Below, piece by piece: positions 31,691-40,658 of a stretch of DNA of 56,671 nucleotides. Under the pieces are notes generated by a model that ran no database searches, was not told the origin of the DNA, and saw nothing but the letters and a program-made list of their open reading frames with translations. How positions within the stretch are numbered: position 1 is the first letter of the stretch; every line of letters starts with the position of its first letter. Origin of the DNA: Peribacillus tepidiphilus (GTDB taxonomy: Bacteria > Bacillota > Bacilli > Bacillales > DSM-1321); assembly GCF_009466385.1 (NCBI RefSeq), contig NZ_WIAQ01000013.1, positions 1 through 56,671 on the forward strand. The letters are read 5' to 3'. A program made the translations under genes and the position numbers.

Positions 31691-32507
31691 TGGCAACTCT
31701 CCTTTGTATGACAAGAAGGCTTACTAGTAGTGGCAGTACGATCCAAAGCATTGCAGATAAAATAAATAAGAATTGCCCGACTATGTTCTTTGCCCATATT
31801 GTTAAGTCATAAAGGCTTGGTCCAAAAACAGCCTCGCCTTTTAGCAGCAAAATACTCCAAACTCTTATAAGTTCAACTGGATTTAGCAAAATAGATAGGC
31901 TAAAAACAGGAAGAATCCATGCTTTATGAACAAGCATAGTAAGTCCCATTACGATAAATTCATAGAACAGAACAAATAATGCCCAAGACATTAATGTCAT
32001 TCCTAACGCTTGAAATCTGGATTTTGATAGAAAGCCAACTAATACAGATATTGATAAAAAAATAAATCCTAGTAAAATAGATAAAAAATAAAACGTGAAT
32101 AAGAAAGCTAGTGATCCATCTGGCTGAAAGAAATACATAAACCATGCAGATATACCATATCCAGCTGATAACACGGTCCAAAGCGCCAAACATAAACCAA
32201 GAAATTTCCCTAGGATGACTTTGTGGACGGACACAGGATAGGTTAAAAGCAAAAGAAGTCCTTGATCCTCCTTTTCTCCTGAAATGAATAAACTGCCCAT
32301 TAGTAAGGAGACAAGAGGAATTAAAAATAAATTTAAGTTTAATAAGCTTGCAGATGTACGATTAAATCCAGAATTTCCGGCAGAAAAGCTGTCCCCGAAA
32401 GACACGATGACAATGGCGAGAATGGTAAACAGTAGCCCAAAGCTATAGATCCATTTACTTCGAATTAACAGAATAAATTGCTGTCTTGCAATTTCTACTA
32501 GTTTCAT
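31683..32507 (-). CDS. nosY: NosY, ABC transporter permease, 274 aa
   Basis: Six membrane helices of the ABC-2 permease type. The stretch SLLMGSLFISGEKEDQGLLLLLTYPVSVHKVILGKFLG (broken over residues 73-110) is the characteristic cytoplasmic coupling region. The ATG at 32507 overlaps the nosL stop codon in an ATGA arrangement with GGAGCTGGAG as ribosome binding site. It is expected to couple NosF ATP hydrolysis to delivery of a sulfur species through the membrane to NosD. Confidence 0.88.
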   Translation of the reverse strand: MKLVEIARQQFILLIRSKWIYSFGLLFTILAIVIVSFGDSFSAGNSGFNRTSASLLNLNLFLIPLVSLLMGSLFISGEKEDQGLLLLLTYPVSVHKVILGKFLGLCLALWTVLSAGYGISAWFMYFFQPDGSLAFLFTFYFLSILLGFIFLSISVLVGFLSKSRFQALGMTLMSWALFVLFYEFIVMGLTMLVHKAWILPVFSLSILLNPVELIRVWSILLLKGEAVFGPSLYDLTIWAKNIVGQFLFILSAMLWIVLPLLVSLLVIQRRVANE

Positions 32508-32965
32508 TTGCTCCAGCTCCAAGTATGCGTTTTAAGTTTTTCAAAATCGTATATTTCTCCTTTACCTTGTTCTTTTATAAAGCTTTTCGCTGATTCTTTG
32601 GTCGAGAAGGATACGATTCCATTGGCCATAGGCGTCCAAATGTCCGGATCATAGACATGATAAGCATCTTTCAGTTCTACCCAATCCCCACTATTAAAAT
32701 CCCTTACATATTGCTTAGCAATTTGATTTTTTTCTATGGATTCGTTCTTTTCAACGAATTCAATCATGCAGCCAACATCATCAAATTTATATACCTCGCC
32801 ATCCTTACTGATTAATTGTGTTGCAAAATGAACTTCCGTGATACTCATGTTGCAAACCTCACACACATCAATTTCCGGATTAATTTCCTGAGGCTCATAA
32901 GAAACGTTTTTTGAACAGCCCATCAACAGTATTGGAACAAGTAATATGATAAAAAAATTCTTCAT
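32504..32965 (-). CDS. nosL: NosL, copper chaperone lipoprotein, 153 aa
   Basis: Lipoprotein with lipobox LLMGC (Cys16) and the NosL copper motif VCEVCNMSITEVHFATQ, FDDVGCMIEF and the closing YDFEKLKTHTWSW. Supplies Cu(I) to the outside-facing enzyme. The ATG at 32965 overlaps the nosD stop by 4 bases and a GGGAGGAATC site lies upstream inside nosD; a longer frame to 33025 has no such site. It has no His-rich tail, unlike the second NosL at 30141. Confidence 0.9.
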   Translation of the reverse strand: MKNFFIILLVPILLMGCSKNVSYEPQEINPEIDVCEVCNMSITEVHFATQLISKDGEVYKFDDVGCMIEFVEKNESIEKNQIAKQYVRDFNSGDWVELKDAYHVYDPDIWTPMANGIVSFSTKESAKSFIKEQGKGEIYDFEKLKTHTWSWSK

Positions 32966-34326
32966 TTTGTTTGATTCCTCCCAAAGACCATAATGAATAG
33001 CAATGATTTCATAAGTAATAGGCAACCTGTTAAAAAGAACCAGAGATTTTTTGTATTGTCGCGATTTTGCTCCCTACTCCAAATTTGAAAAGGGATTGTA
33101 GCGGGTTTTTCGTCAAAAACAAGAGAGCTGCTTAGTGATGGAAACATAGATTCTGCTTTGGTTAACAGCTTAATGGCAGGGCTTTCGAAATAAAACTGCC
33201 AATAGGGATACTTCCTTACTAATCGATCATATAAGGTTCCTGCTTTATACGGTGTTTCTCCCGTTCCATCTCCATTTAAATCAAGAGAAGAATCATCATC
33301 CCAGTAATTGCCGATTTCACCATTATCAAGTCTTACGATTCCGTTTGAAATTTTGGAAGACACGATGTTTCCGACAAAATTATTTTCGGTAAACTCGTTT
33401 TGTCCATTTGCTCCCTTTAGTTCTAGACCAACCTGATTGCTGCTGATCAGATTTCCGTTCGTTTTAACATTTGTAACGGATTCAAGAGCAAGACCTGTGC
33501 TATTGTGAAGAATTCTATTTTGTTTTACTAGAATATTTGACGAGTCATATAGAAGAGCGCCGTAGCCTCGAAAATGAAAATGATGGTTCATTTCATTATG
33601 TATGAAAGAGAGATCTCGGGAATCCATAACCATTAATCCATTAATATTATGGGACATGATATTGCTGACGGCTTGAATATTTTTACTAAACATAAAGTGC
33701 AGAGCATAACGAGAATCAGTCATTTGATTTTTTTCTACTTTAATATCTTCAGACTTGTCAAAATAGACTCCATCCTGCACGCTGTGAATGTGGTTCGAAA
33801 AAACATCCACTTTACTGCATTCTTGAAGGTGAATCCCGTTTCCCCTTTTTGAAAAGTGTTCATCTAATCCAGTCAGTCGATTATTCAATATTTTTATATG
33901 GGAGCTGCTCTCACAATATATTCCATAAAAAATATTGCTTAAACTAACATTTTGAATCGTAATATTTGAACTGCTGATTACATGGATTCCTGCATTTTTG
34001 TTCTTCTTCCCACTATTACGGATATGGATTCCATCAATCGTAACATCAGAGGCTTGTATCTTAAGCACATCTTCTCTTAAACCTCCATCCAGAACTGCCC
34101 CCTTCTTTCCCTTTAAAGTAAGAGGTTTAGTAATCTTCAAATTTTCTTTAAAAACTCCCTTTGGAAGTGTAATTACACTGAAAGGTGGGGCAGAGTTAAT
34201 AACGCTTTGCAAAGAATCTTCGTTTTTTACTTCAATAATCCTACTTGCACTTGCTTTTGTTTGTCCTAATGAAAAATAAGCGAGTAGGCAAATCATCGTG
34301 ACAAGCCATTTAAGAATTGTTCTCAT
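32962..34326 (-). CDS. nosD: NosD, periplasmic beta-helix copper maturation protein, 454 aa
   Basis: Exported right-handed beta-helix protein needed to mature nitrous oxide reductase. A signal peptide spans about residues 1-27, then repeated NosD/CASH units such as GIHVISSSNITIQNVSLSN, GIYCESSSHIKILNNRLTG and DGVYFDKSEDIKVEKNQM, and EIGNYWDDDSSLDLNGDGTG, the typical NosD end motif. A C-terminal membrane helix (FFLTGCLLLMKSLLFIMVFG) anchors it. The ATG at 34326 has AGGGATGGAT upstream; the reading frame extends to 34404 but lacks a site there. It is the first gene of the operon; nosZ is not adjacent. Confidence 0.9.
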   Translation of the reverse strand: MRTILKWLVTMICLLAYFSLGQTKASASRIIEVKNEDSLQSVINSAPPFSVITLPKGVFKENLKITKPLTLKGKKGAVLDGGLREDVLKIQASDVTIDGIHIRNSGKKNKNAGIHVISSSNITIQNVSLSNIFYGIYCESSSHIKILNNRLTGLDEHFSKRGNGIHLQECSKVDVFSNHIHSVQDGVYFDKSEDIKVEKNQMTDSRYALHFMFSKNIQAVSNIMSHNINGLMVMDSRDLSFIHNEMNHHFHFRGYGALLYDSSNILVKQNRILHNSTGLALESVTNVKTNGNLISSNQVGLELKGANGQNEFTENNFVGNIVSSKISNGIVRLDNGEIGNYWDDDSSLDLNGDGTGETPYKAGTLYDRLVRKYPYWQFYFESPAIKLLTKAESMFPSLSSSLVFDEKPATIPFQIWSREQNRDNTKNLWFFLTGCLLLMKSLLFIMVFGRNQTK

Positions 34327-34743
34327 TTCATCCATCCCTGCCTTCATCCGAAGTTCAATCAATATAGCATAATAGTGTGAAAATTCTTTGAACTTCCTGT
34401 GCATTCTTAATGAAACATACAGGATAAGCTATTTAAAGAAAATTTTAGTTTGTAAATTATAGGAGTATTGAGATTGTAACTGGAAAATATTTGTCGTAAA
34501 TATTCGGTTATTATAGTAGAATGTTATCAAACTATGAAAAAACGACAAAAATATGCATATTATACTAGTATAATTCTACTTTATTCGATTTATTTCTATC
34601 TTTTTTACATAAATTTCATGTTATTTACGTATTTTTAAGTCTTTTTACCCTAACAATTGTCATCAAAAAGAAGTATTATTTTCACATATGAAGGGTTAAT
34701 GTTCCTGTGTTGCCTATTTAATGAGAAAAAGAGGTGAGTTATA
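34327..34743. other. Divergent intergenic region between nosD and the amidase gene
   Basis: About 400 bp of very A/T-rich sequence with both promoters. AATATTT (34486-34492) and AAATATT (34498-34504) flank GTCGT, and TATACTAGTATA is a 12-bp palindrome near 34562. Either could be a regulator site for nosD. No gene and no clear FNR box was found. Confidence 0.5.
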
Positions 34744-36276
34744 GTGGGTCTAAAGTCTATTAAACTTATCATCGCTCTTATGATGATTTTCACATTACTT
34801 CAATCCCATCCTTTTTCTGTAGATGCAGTTAGTACTCAATCAGCAACTGTACAAGCAGATATTCTAAATGTACGCTCGGCACCGAATGTAAAAGCTAGTA
34901 TAGTGGGAAAATTAAAGCGGAATGCGAAGGTAGAAATCCTATCTCAACAAAATAACTGGTCTCAAATCAGTTTTGGGAAAAATAAAGGCTGGGCTTCTTC
35001 TCAATATTTAAAAAAGCAGAATCTTTACGGATACATAACAGCTACTTCCTTAAATATTAGGAGCGATGCTTCAGATAAAAGCAAAAAAATCGGTAGTGTT
35101 TCAAAGGGAACAAAGGTTGCCATCCTGAAAACAAAAGGGTCCTGGTATTACATACAAACAGATAAGAAGGTAAATGGTTGGATTTCCGCAAAATTCGTTT
35201 CACTTTCAGCATCCAAACAAGAGGAGAACAAGACAGCTACACCAAGTAAGGAATCGCAGAATACCAATACATCTAAAAATGTAAATGGGAAAGAATTTTA
35301 TGTAAAAGCCACTTCGTTAAATGTAAGATCAGAACCTTCGATGTCCGGCAAAATCATAGGTAAACTTCTGTCGAACGATATAGTGAAAGCTTTGGAGGTG
35401 AAGGGGAGCTGGACAAAAATTCAAAAAGGCAGCTTGCAAGGATGGGCTGCAAGCCAATATTTATCCTCGGAAAAAATGGGTACGGAAGAAGAAAGTGAAA
35501 AGCCGTCTCCGGAACCAATCCAGACAGAGGAATCTATTAAACTTGTGAAAGACGCAAATATTCGGACAGGCCCTGATACTACTTATCCTGTTGTTATTAT
35601 GGGAAAAGCAGGGACTGTATATAAAAAAGTGGGCTCAAATAATAATTGGTTTGAAATTCTATTGGAAAATGGAACGAAAGCTTGGGTAGCAGGGTGGCTT
35701 ACAGCTCCTGTTACTAATTCCACACCATCTTTAGGTGGCTTAAAGGGGAAAACGATCGTCCTTGATGCTGGGCACGGAGGAAGAGACCCCGGCGCATTAG
35801 GTAAGTTCAACATGGAAAAGGATTTAACTTTGATGACCACCTTAAAGGTAGCTTCACTTTTAAAAAATGCAGGGGCGAAAGTTATTTTAACTAGAAGTGA
35901 TGATACGTATTTATCTCTTCAAGCTCGTGTCAATGTGAGTCATTCAAACAATGCGGATGCGTTTATTAGTTTTCACTACAATGCTGGCACAAACAAGAGT
36001 TCTGGAATTATAACATTCTACTATAAGGAATCTAAAGAAAAAGCATTGGCCGATTACATTCAAAAAGGAATCATCTCGAATACGGGCATGAAAGACCTCG
36101 GAACTCGATTCGGCAATTTTCATGTGATAAGGGAAAATAAGAAGCCGGCCGTTTTAATTGAGCTAGGATTCATTTCGAATCCTGACGAAGAAAAGCGTGT
36201 AGCTGAGCAAGATTATCAAAATAAGGCTGCAAAAGGGATTTTTGAAGGAATTCAACAATTTTTTGTAAAGAAATAA
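34744..36276 (+). CDS. N-acetylmuramoyl-L-alanine amidase with four SH3 domains (YrvJ-like), 510 aa
   Basis: Secreted peptidoglycan hydrolase. A signal peptide (about 1-27) precedes four bacterial SH3 repeats, each marked by LNVRSAPN, LNIRSDAS, LNVRSEPS and ANIRTGPD and a closing GWxx motif, with Ser/Thr/Lys/Glu linkers. The catalytic amidase_3 domain starts at about 334 (IVLDAGHGGRDPGALG, first zinc His), with FISFHYNA and the catalytic Glu in VLIELGFISN. The order matches B. subtilis YrvJ. GTG start after AGAGGTGAGTTATA. It is probably surface-bound by its SH3 domains; there is no operon partner. Confidence 0.93.
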   Translation: MGLKSIKLIIALMMIFTLLQSHPFSVDAVSTQSATVQADILNVRSAPNVKASIVGKLKRNAKVEILSQQNNWSQISFGKNKGWASSQYLKKQNLYGYITATSLNIRSDASDKSKKIGSVSKGTKVAILKTKGSWYYIQTDKKVNGWISAKFVSLSASKQEENKTATPSKESQNTNTSKNVNGKEFYVKATSLNVRSEPSMSGKIIGKLLSNDIVKALEVKGSWTKIQKGSLQGWAASQYLSSEKMGTEEESEKPSPEPIQTEESIKLVKDANIRTGPDTTYPVVIMGKAGTVYKKVGSNNNWFEILLENGTKAWVAGWLTAPVTNSTPSLGGLKGKTIVLDAGHGGRDPGALGKFNMEKDLTLMTTLKVASLLKNAGAKVILTRSDDTYLSLQARVNVSHSNNADAFISFHYNAGTNKSSGIITFYYKESKEKALADYIQKGIISNTGMKDLGTRFGNFHVIRENKKPAVLIELGFISNPDEEKRVAEQDYQNKAAKGIFEGIQQFFVKK

Positions 36277-36438
36277 TTTAGATTGACCGACAAATCTAGC
36301 TATTTAATGAAATGAGAGGTTTTTTGCAGATTCTTTTTCCTTCTCTCTATAAGATTACTAAAATCGATAGACTTACTAGATAAGGGAACAAATAAAGTTA
36401 CCCCAATTTAACATTTGCTTGAAGTTTGTTTTCACGAA

Positions 36439-36475
36439 AGAAGGGACTGCTTGAGTTTGCAGTCCCTTCTTTTAT
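36439..36475. terminator. Bidirectional terminator between the amidase and acetate symporter genes
   Basis: AGAAGGGACTGC (36439-36450) and GCAGTCCCTTCT (36459-36470) form a perfect stem around TTGAGTTT, with T runs on plus and a shorter one on minus. Confidence 0.9.
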
Positions 36476-36489
36476 GATTATTGACCTAA

Positions 36490-38016
36490 TCAAAAACCTG
36501 TGTTGGATTTAACAAGCACTTCTTCATATTTTTTCACATCTGCTTTTTGACTAGAGAAGATGGATCCTAGGTATCCTGCTAAAAAGCCAAGTGGAATAGA
36601 TACAATTCCCGGTGTTGTATAAGGGAATATTGGATCACCAACAAAGATGGCTTTACCAACTTCCGGACTAAAGACGTTAGGACTTATTAATACCAATCCT
36701 ATGGCTGAAATTAGTCCAACCACCATTGCCCAAATAGCACCCGTTGTATTGAAACGCTTCCAATAGATGGTGTAAATAATTACCGGTAAGTTAGCGCTTG
36801 CTGCTACAGCAAATGCTAGTGAAACAAGGAAGGCAACGTTTAGAGTTTGTGCACCTAATGCAATAATAATAGAAATTACTGAAACCCCGATTGCTGCCCA
36901 GCGTGCCATGTTGACCTGTTGCTTTTCTGTCGCTTTTCCTTTACGAAGAATCTCATTATAGAAATCATGTGAAAATGCTGAAGCAGCGGTTAAAACGAGT
37001 CCTGCTACTACTGCTAGAATGGTAGCGAAAGCAACTGCCGAAACAAACGCAAAGAGCATATTTCCGCCTAAAGCTTTTGCCAGAAGTGGAGCAGCCATGT
37101 TACCAGCAGGGTTAGCTGCTACAATCACTTCATTTCCCACAAAGGCTGCAGCGCCAAAACCAAGGAAGATGGTCATGACATAAAATGCTCCGATAATCCA
37201 TGTTGCATATACAACGGAAGAACGGGCCGTTTTTGCATCCTTTACAGTAAAGAAGCGTACTAGAATGTGCGGAAGTCCAGCTGTTCCAAGCACTAATCCC
37301 ATATTTAATGAAATCGTGTCCAAACCAACTTTGTACTTAACTCCCGGATTTAAAAATGCTTCTTTTAATGGTGTGGCTTCTTTCATTTGTGCAAACATAT
37401 CCATTATACTGAAATTAAATTTAGCGAAAACGATTATAGAGATTAAAAATGTTCCGCCCATTAAGAGGACCGCTTTTATGATTTGTACCCAGCTAGTAGC
37501 ATGCATTCCTCCAAAAATAACGTACACGGTCATTAAAACTCCAACAATTAACACCGAAGTAGTGTATTCCAAACCTAGTAATAATTTAATGAGGGCTCCT
37601 GCGCCAACAAGCTGAGCAATCATATAAAAAATAGAAATCGTTACAGTGTTCAAAGCTGCTACACCACGGATTTTCTTAGCTTCAAAACGTGCTGCTATCA
37701 TGTCCGCAAACGTATATTTTCCAAGATTTCTTAACGGTTCAGCCACAAGATAGAGGACGACAAGATATGCAACTAGAAATCCAATACTGTAAAAGAACCC
37801 ATCAAAACCAGTCAAGGCTACAGCTCCGGCAATTCCAAGGAATGAGGCGGCAGACATGTAGTCCCCTGCTATGGCAAGACCATTTTGCCAGCCAGTAAGT
37901 CCTCCACCTGCTGTATAGAATTCACTCGCGTTATTTGTCTTTTTTGAAGCATAGTATGTAACGATTAACGTTAAAAAGACGATGCCCAAAAACATAATAA
38001 ATGCAGCAGTATTCAT
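36490..38016 (-). CDS. Cation/acetate symporter (SSS family, YwcA/ActP-like), 508 aa
   Basis: Sodium:solute symporter with 13 or so helices. Family signs are SEFYTAGGGLTGWQNGLAIAGDYMSAASFLGIAG near residue 32, LPHILVRFFTVKDAKTARSS in the middle (the LPH motif of acetate/pyruvate carriers) and SANLPVIIYTIYWKRFNTTGA. E. coli ActP and B. subtilis YwcA are homologues that import acetate and other short monocarboxylates. The start overlaps the end of the DUF485 gene by 4 bases with GAAAGGAGTAG before it, so the two form one operon. Confidence 0.92.
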   Translation of the reverse strand: MNTAAFIMFLGIVFLTLIVTYYASKKTNNASEFYTAGGGLTGWQNGLAIAGDYMSAASFLGIAGAVALTGFDGFFYSIGFLVAYLVVLYLVAEPLRNLGKYTFADMIAARFEAKKIRGVAALNTVTISIFYMIAQLVGAGALIKLLLGLEYTTSVLIVGVLMTVYVIFGGMHATSWVQIIKAVLLMGGTFLISIIVFAKFNFSIMDMFAQMKEATPLKEAFLNPGVKYKVGLDTISLNMGLVLGTAGLPHILVRFFTVKDAKTARSSVVYATWIIGAFYVMTIFLGFGAAAFVGNEVIVAANPAGNMAAPLLAKALGGNMLFAFVSAVAFATILAVVAGLVLTAASAFSHDFYNEILRKGKATEKQQVNMARWAAIGVSVISIIIALGAQTLNVAFLVSLAFAVAASANLPVIIYTIYWKRFNTTGAIWAMVVGLISAIGLVLISPNVFSPEVGKAIFVGDPIFPYTTPGIVSIPLGFLAGYLGSIFSSQKADVKKYEEVLVKSNTGF

Positions 38017-38342
38017 TGTATTCTACTCCTTTCTTTTATGACCTTTTCAGCTAACTCATCAAATTTAGCTGCTTTTTTAGAGTAGAGCATACACAAACCC
38101 CAGGTCATAATAAATTGCATAAATGCAAAAACCCAAGCCCATGTAATACTGCCGACAAAAGGATGATTTAACACTGTTGTATAAGAAGTTAAAATTGGCA
38201 AAGCAAAATAGAAACAAAAAAAGAATATAGTGACTGGAATAATGAATTTTTTCTTTTCGGAGAGTAATGTTTGAAATGCTGATGATTGAACAATAGCGGT
38301 GTAATCGCTTTCATTTTGGTTATTGAATTTTTTTTCCCCCAT
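38013..38342 (-). CDS. DUF485 membrane protein (YwcB/YjcH-like), 109 aa
   Basis: Small two-helix protein that is nearly always encoded just upstream of an ActP-type symporter; it is thought to be an accessory subunit. Helices lie at about residues 34-56 and 68-90, separated by LTSYTTVLNHPFVGSI, with a basic C-terminus. I chose the ATG at 38342 with AGAGGGGGAA ten bases ahead; a longer frame to 38381 has no site. Coupled to the symporter by an overlapping stop/start. Confidence 0.9.
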   Translation of the reverse strand: MGEKKFNNQNESDYTAIVQSSAFQTLLSEKKKFIIPVTIFFFCFYFALPILTSYTTVLNHPFVGSITWAWVFAFMQFIMTWGLCMLYSKKAAKFDELAEKVIKERSRIQ

Positions 38343-38411
38343 TTGAAAATTCCCCCTCTCGTAATGTAGAGCATTGTTCATAGAATAAACTGGTAAAAGA
38401 AATGTTTATCA

Positions 38412-38513
38412 CTAAGATGCTTTTCCGTAATAGATAGCGACGTTGATCATCCCAAGTTGATTCAAATAACTATGATTGCGCAAAGATGTGATTTGAAATA
38501 TTTTTCTGCTTAC
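38412..38513 (-). other. Possible 33-codon leader ORF with GTA in the start position
   Basis: Upstream of the DUF485-symporter operon and on the same strand. A perfect AAAGGGGGTGAT Shine-Dalgarno is followed after about 7 bases by GTA and an open frame VSRKIFQITSLRNHSYLNQL then GMINVAIYYGKAS and stop. No ATG, GTG or TTG lies at the expected spot. Either a leader peptide with a non-standard or mutated start, or an RNA element whose GGGGGTGA is used otherwise. Confidence 0.35.
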
Positions 38514-38734
38514 TTATATCACCCCCTTTAAAAATACAGAGTTTTCTAAATTTTTTAACTTTTTTCTTTATTATAATTAAATTTCTACTTATAAGGCAAG
38601 CTGATTATAAAAAAATGGAAGAAATAATCATAAGTGAGAATATGAAGAAAGATTTTAAATCATGCATATATATAATGAAATTAATATGAATGAATAGTTT
38701 GTAACGGCTTCATAATAAAAACTAGCATTTGGTA

Positions 38735-38770
38735 AAAGGGTTGATCTACTTAAGGGTCAACCCTTTCGTT
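38735..38770. terminator. Hairpin in the 38.3-39.0 kb gap
   Basis: AAAGGGTTGA (38735-38744) pairs with TCAACCCTTT (38757-38766), then CGTTTAG. It lies between the divergent symporter operon and rodA; the rest of this 650-bp gap apart from the leader ORF above shows nothing coding. Confidence 0.65.
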
Positions 38771-38993
38771 TAGTTAGTATTTTGGATAATAGCTTTGAAA
38801 TAATATCCAGATGGAAGTTGTGAGTTGTGATTTTATTTTGTTCAAGTATAATGATTAAGTGTAATTGGATATGAAGAAGTTTTGGCTTCTCGAATGAGGC
38901 AGCTATTTCTCAATAATATTAGGTCGCAAACCTGTTTTATTTTGCCATTTTTCACAAAGAAGGTATTTCTATTTTGTACAAGGAGAGTCAATT

Positions 38994-40169
38994 GTGCAGA
39001 AAGATCAATATAATTTTTCATCGAAGATTGATTACGGTCTGGCGTTCATCCTATTTTTATTGTTCATTGTAAGCTGCATTGCGATTTATAGTGCACAAAC
39101 TACTGGGCAATATGGAGAAAATTTTTTGCTCAAACAACTGGTATGGTACACAGTGGGAGTTGGAATTATTCTTGGAGTCATTACCTTTGACTCTGATCAG
39201 CTGAAAAAAATCTCATGGTACGCTTATGGCTTCGGTAATGTATTATTAGCGTTATTAATAGTAGCTCCAAGTAGCATTGCTCCTGTCATAAATGGAGCAA
39301 AAAGCTGGTATAAGGTTCCCGGCTTTGGCTCATTGCAGCCTTCTGAGTTTATGAAAATTTTCTTAATACTGACTCTGGCAAATGTCATTACAAATCATCA
39401 TGCTAAGCATCTCATTAAAACGATTGAGACGGATTTTTTGCTTCTCCTCAAGCTCGGATTGATCACCTTTCTTCCATTGATATTGGTGATGCAGCAGCCT
39501 GACTTAGGAACTTCACTTGTGTTAATTGCAATCCTTCTTGGGATGATTTTTATTTCAGGGATTTCCTGGAGAATTCTACTTCCTATTTTTACGGCTGGTG
39601 TTTTAATAGTTGCCACGATTTTTTATTTTGTTCTTTGGCATCCGGATATTTTAGAAAAATATTTAGGAGTCAAGCAATATCAGTTTGGTCGGATCTACTC
39701 CTGGATTGACCCTTACAATTATCAAAGCTCTACAGGTTTCCATTTAACTAGGTCACTATTGGCAATCGGATCAGGACAAACGGCTGGAAAAGGAATCGGA
39801 AATAGGGAGGTTTATCTTCCTGAAAGTCATTCTGATTTCATATTTTCTATAATTGGAGAAGAATTTGGTTTCATTGGATCGAGCATTGTCATTAGCCTAT
39901 TCTTTTTATTGATTTACCATATTACAAAAATAGGAATGGAAACGAAAAATCCTTTTTATTCCTACATCTGTGTTGGTGTTATTAGTATGATTACGTTCCA
40001 CGTTTTCCAAAATATCGGAATGACCATTGGAGTACTTCCGATTACTGGTATTCCGTTACCATTCATCAGCTATGGGGGAAGCTCATTACTTGGAAATATG
40101 CTTGGGATGGGAATCATCTTCAGTATAAGGTACCATTATAAAAAATACATGTTTTCGACAGACATTTAG
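38994..40169 (+). CDS. rodA: RodA/FtsW-family peptidoglycan glycosyltransferase, 391 aa
   Basis: SEDS-family polymerase with ten helices that makes glycan strands with a class B PBP partner. RodA traits: SLQPSEFMKIFLILTLA, the large loop WIDPYNYQSSTGFHLTRSLLAIGSGQ (residues about 240-265), LPESHSDFIFSIIGEEFG and the closing LPFISYGGSSLLGNML. Bacillus has RodA, FtsW and SpoVE paralogues; DPYNYQ and length suggest RodA, but a paralogue is possible. GTG start behind AAGGAGAG. The terminator behind it carries a mobile insertion. Confidence 0.88.
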   Translation: MQKDQYNFSSKIDYGLAFILFLLFIVSCIAIYSAQTTGQYGENFLLKQLVWYTVGVGIILGVITFDSDQLKKISWYAYGFGNVLLALLIVAPSSIAPVINGAKSWYKVPGFGSLQPSEFMKIFLILTLANVITNHHAKHLIKTIETDFLLLLKLGLITFLPLILVMQQPDLGTSLVLIAILLGMIFISGISWRILLPIFTAGVLIVATIFYFVLWHPDILEKYLGVKQYQFGRIYSWIDPYNYQSSTGFHLTRSLLAIGSGQTAGKGIGNREVYLPESHSDFIFSIIGEEFGFIGSSIVISLFFLLIYHITKIGMETKNPFYSYICVGVISMITFHVFQNIGMTIGVLPITGIPLPFISYGGSSLLGNMLGMGIIFSIRYHYKKYMFSTDI

Positions 40170-40174
40170 AGGCA

Positions 40175-40206
40175 AACCTTCCGAGATATCGGGAGGTTGT
40201 TTTTTG
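40175..40206 (+). terminator. Terminator of rodA
   Basis: AACCTTCCG (40175-40183) pairs with CGGGAGGTT (40190-40198, one G-T pair), followed by TGTTTTTTG. A non-coding repeat element is inserted 14 bp further on. Confidence 0.85.
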
Positions 40207-40212
40207 GGGGCT

Positions 40213-40417
40213 TTTATTTTGGCTGTTTTCGCAAACTTTGTTGCTTTTTAACAAGTAGTGAGGATCGGTTGATTTCCGCTCCAGGAGGCTCACCTGTCCC
40301 GCTGCTCCCGCAGGAGTCTCGCACCTTACGCTCCAATCAACCAACTTTTTTATCAAAGGTTTTCATTCCCAGAACCTATGTAAAAACAACAATCTTTTAG
40401 AAAAGAGTCTTTATTTT
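40213..40417 (-). mobile_element. Short copy of a MITE-like element with 8-bp target duplication
   Basis: Element 40221-40409 (189 bp), inverted relative to the copy at 54731-54974. The left end GGCTGTTTTCGC and right end AAAAGAGTC match the other copy's ends. TTTATTTT occurs directly on both sides (40213-40220 and 40410-40417), a perfect 8-bp target duplication. Inside, 55 bp present in the other copy between GGTGAG and TCCTGGAGCGG are missing. No coding sequence. Confidence 0.85.
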
Positions 40418-40613
40418 TTATCAAAATGGGTTTGTGAATTGGACTTATTCAATAACTATGGCAAATGCTTCAGCTATTGGAATCCAGATAAGACTAAAGG
40501 TTTTGCCATATATACCATTTAAAGTAGCAAAAACTTTTACTAATGACTATTATTTTCCTTCTCATTGGAGAAGTGCGATTAAAAACTATCTAGAGTATGC
40601 ATTAAATGTTAAT

Positions 40614-40651
40614 GAAAAAAAGCCGGGGTTCGAATTTGCGAATCCCGGCTT
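40614..40651 (-). terminator. Terminator of the siderophore-binding protein gene
   Basis: AAGCCGGGGTTCG (40620-40632) pairs with CGAATCCCGGCTT (40639-40651); on the minus strand a run of T follows. It starts 8 bp after the stop codon. Confidence 0.92.
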
Positions 40652-40658
40652 GTTATGA

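Noticed and set aside
40434-40658. 74-aa plus-strand frame between the repeat element and the siderophore-binding gene
   Set aside because: Starts without a ribosome binding site and its end reads through the strong terminator at 40620-40651. A decayed gene cannot be ruled out but nothing supports it.
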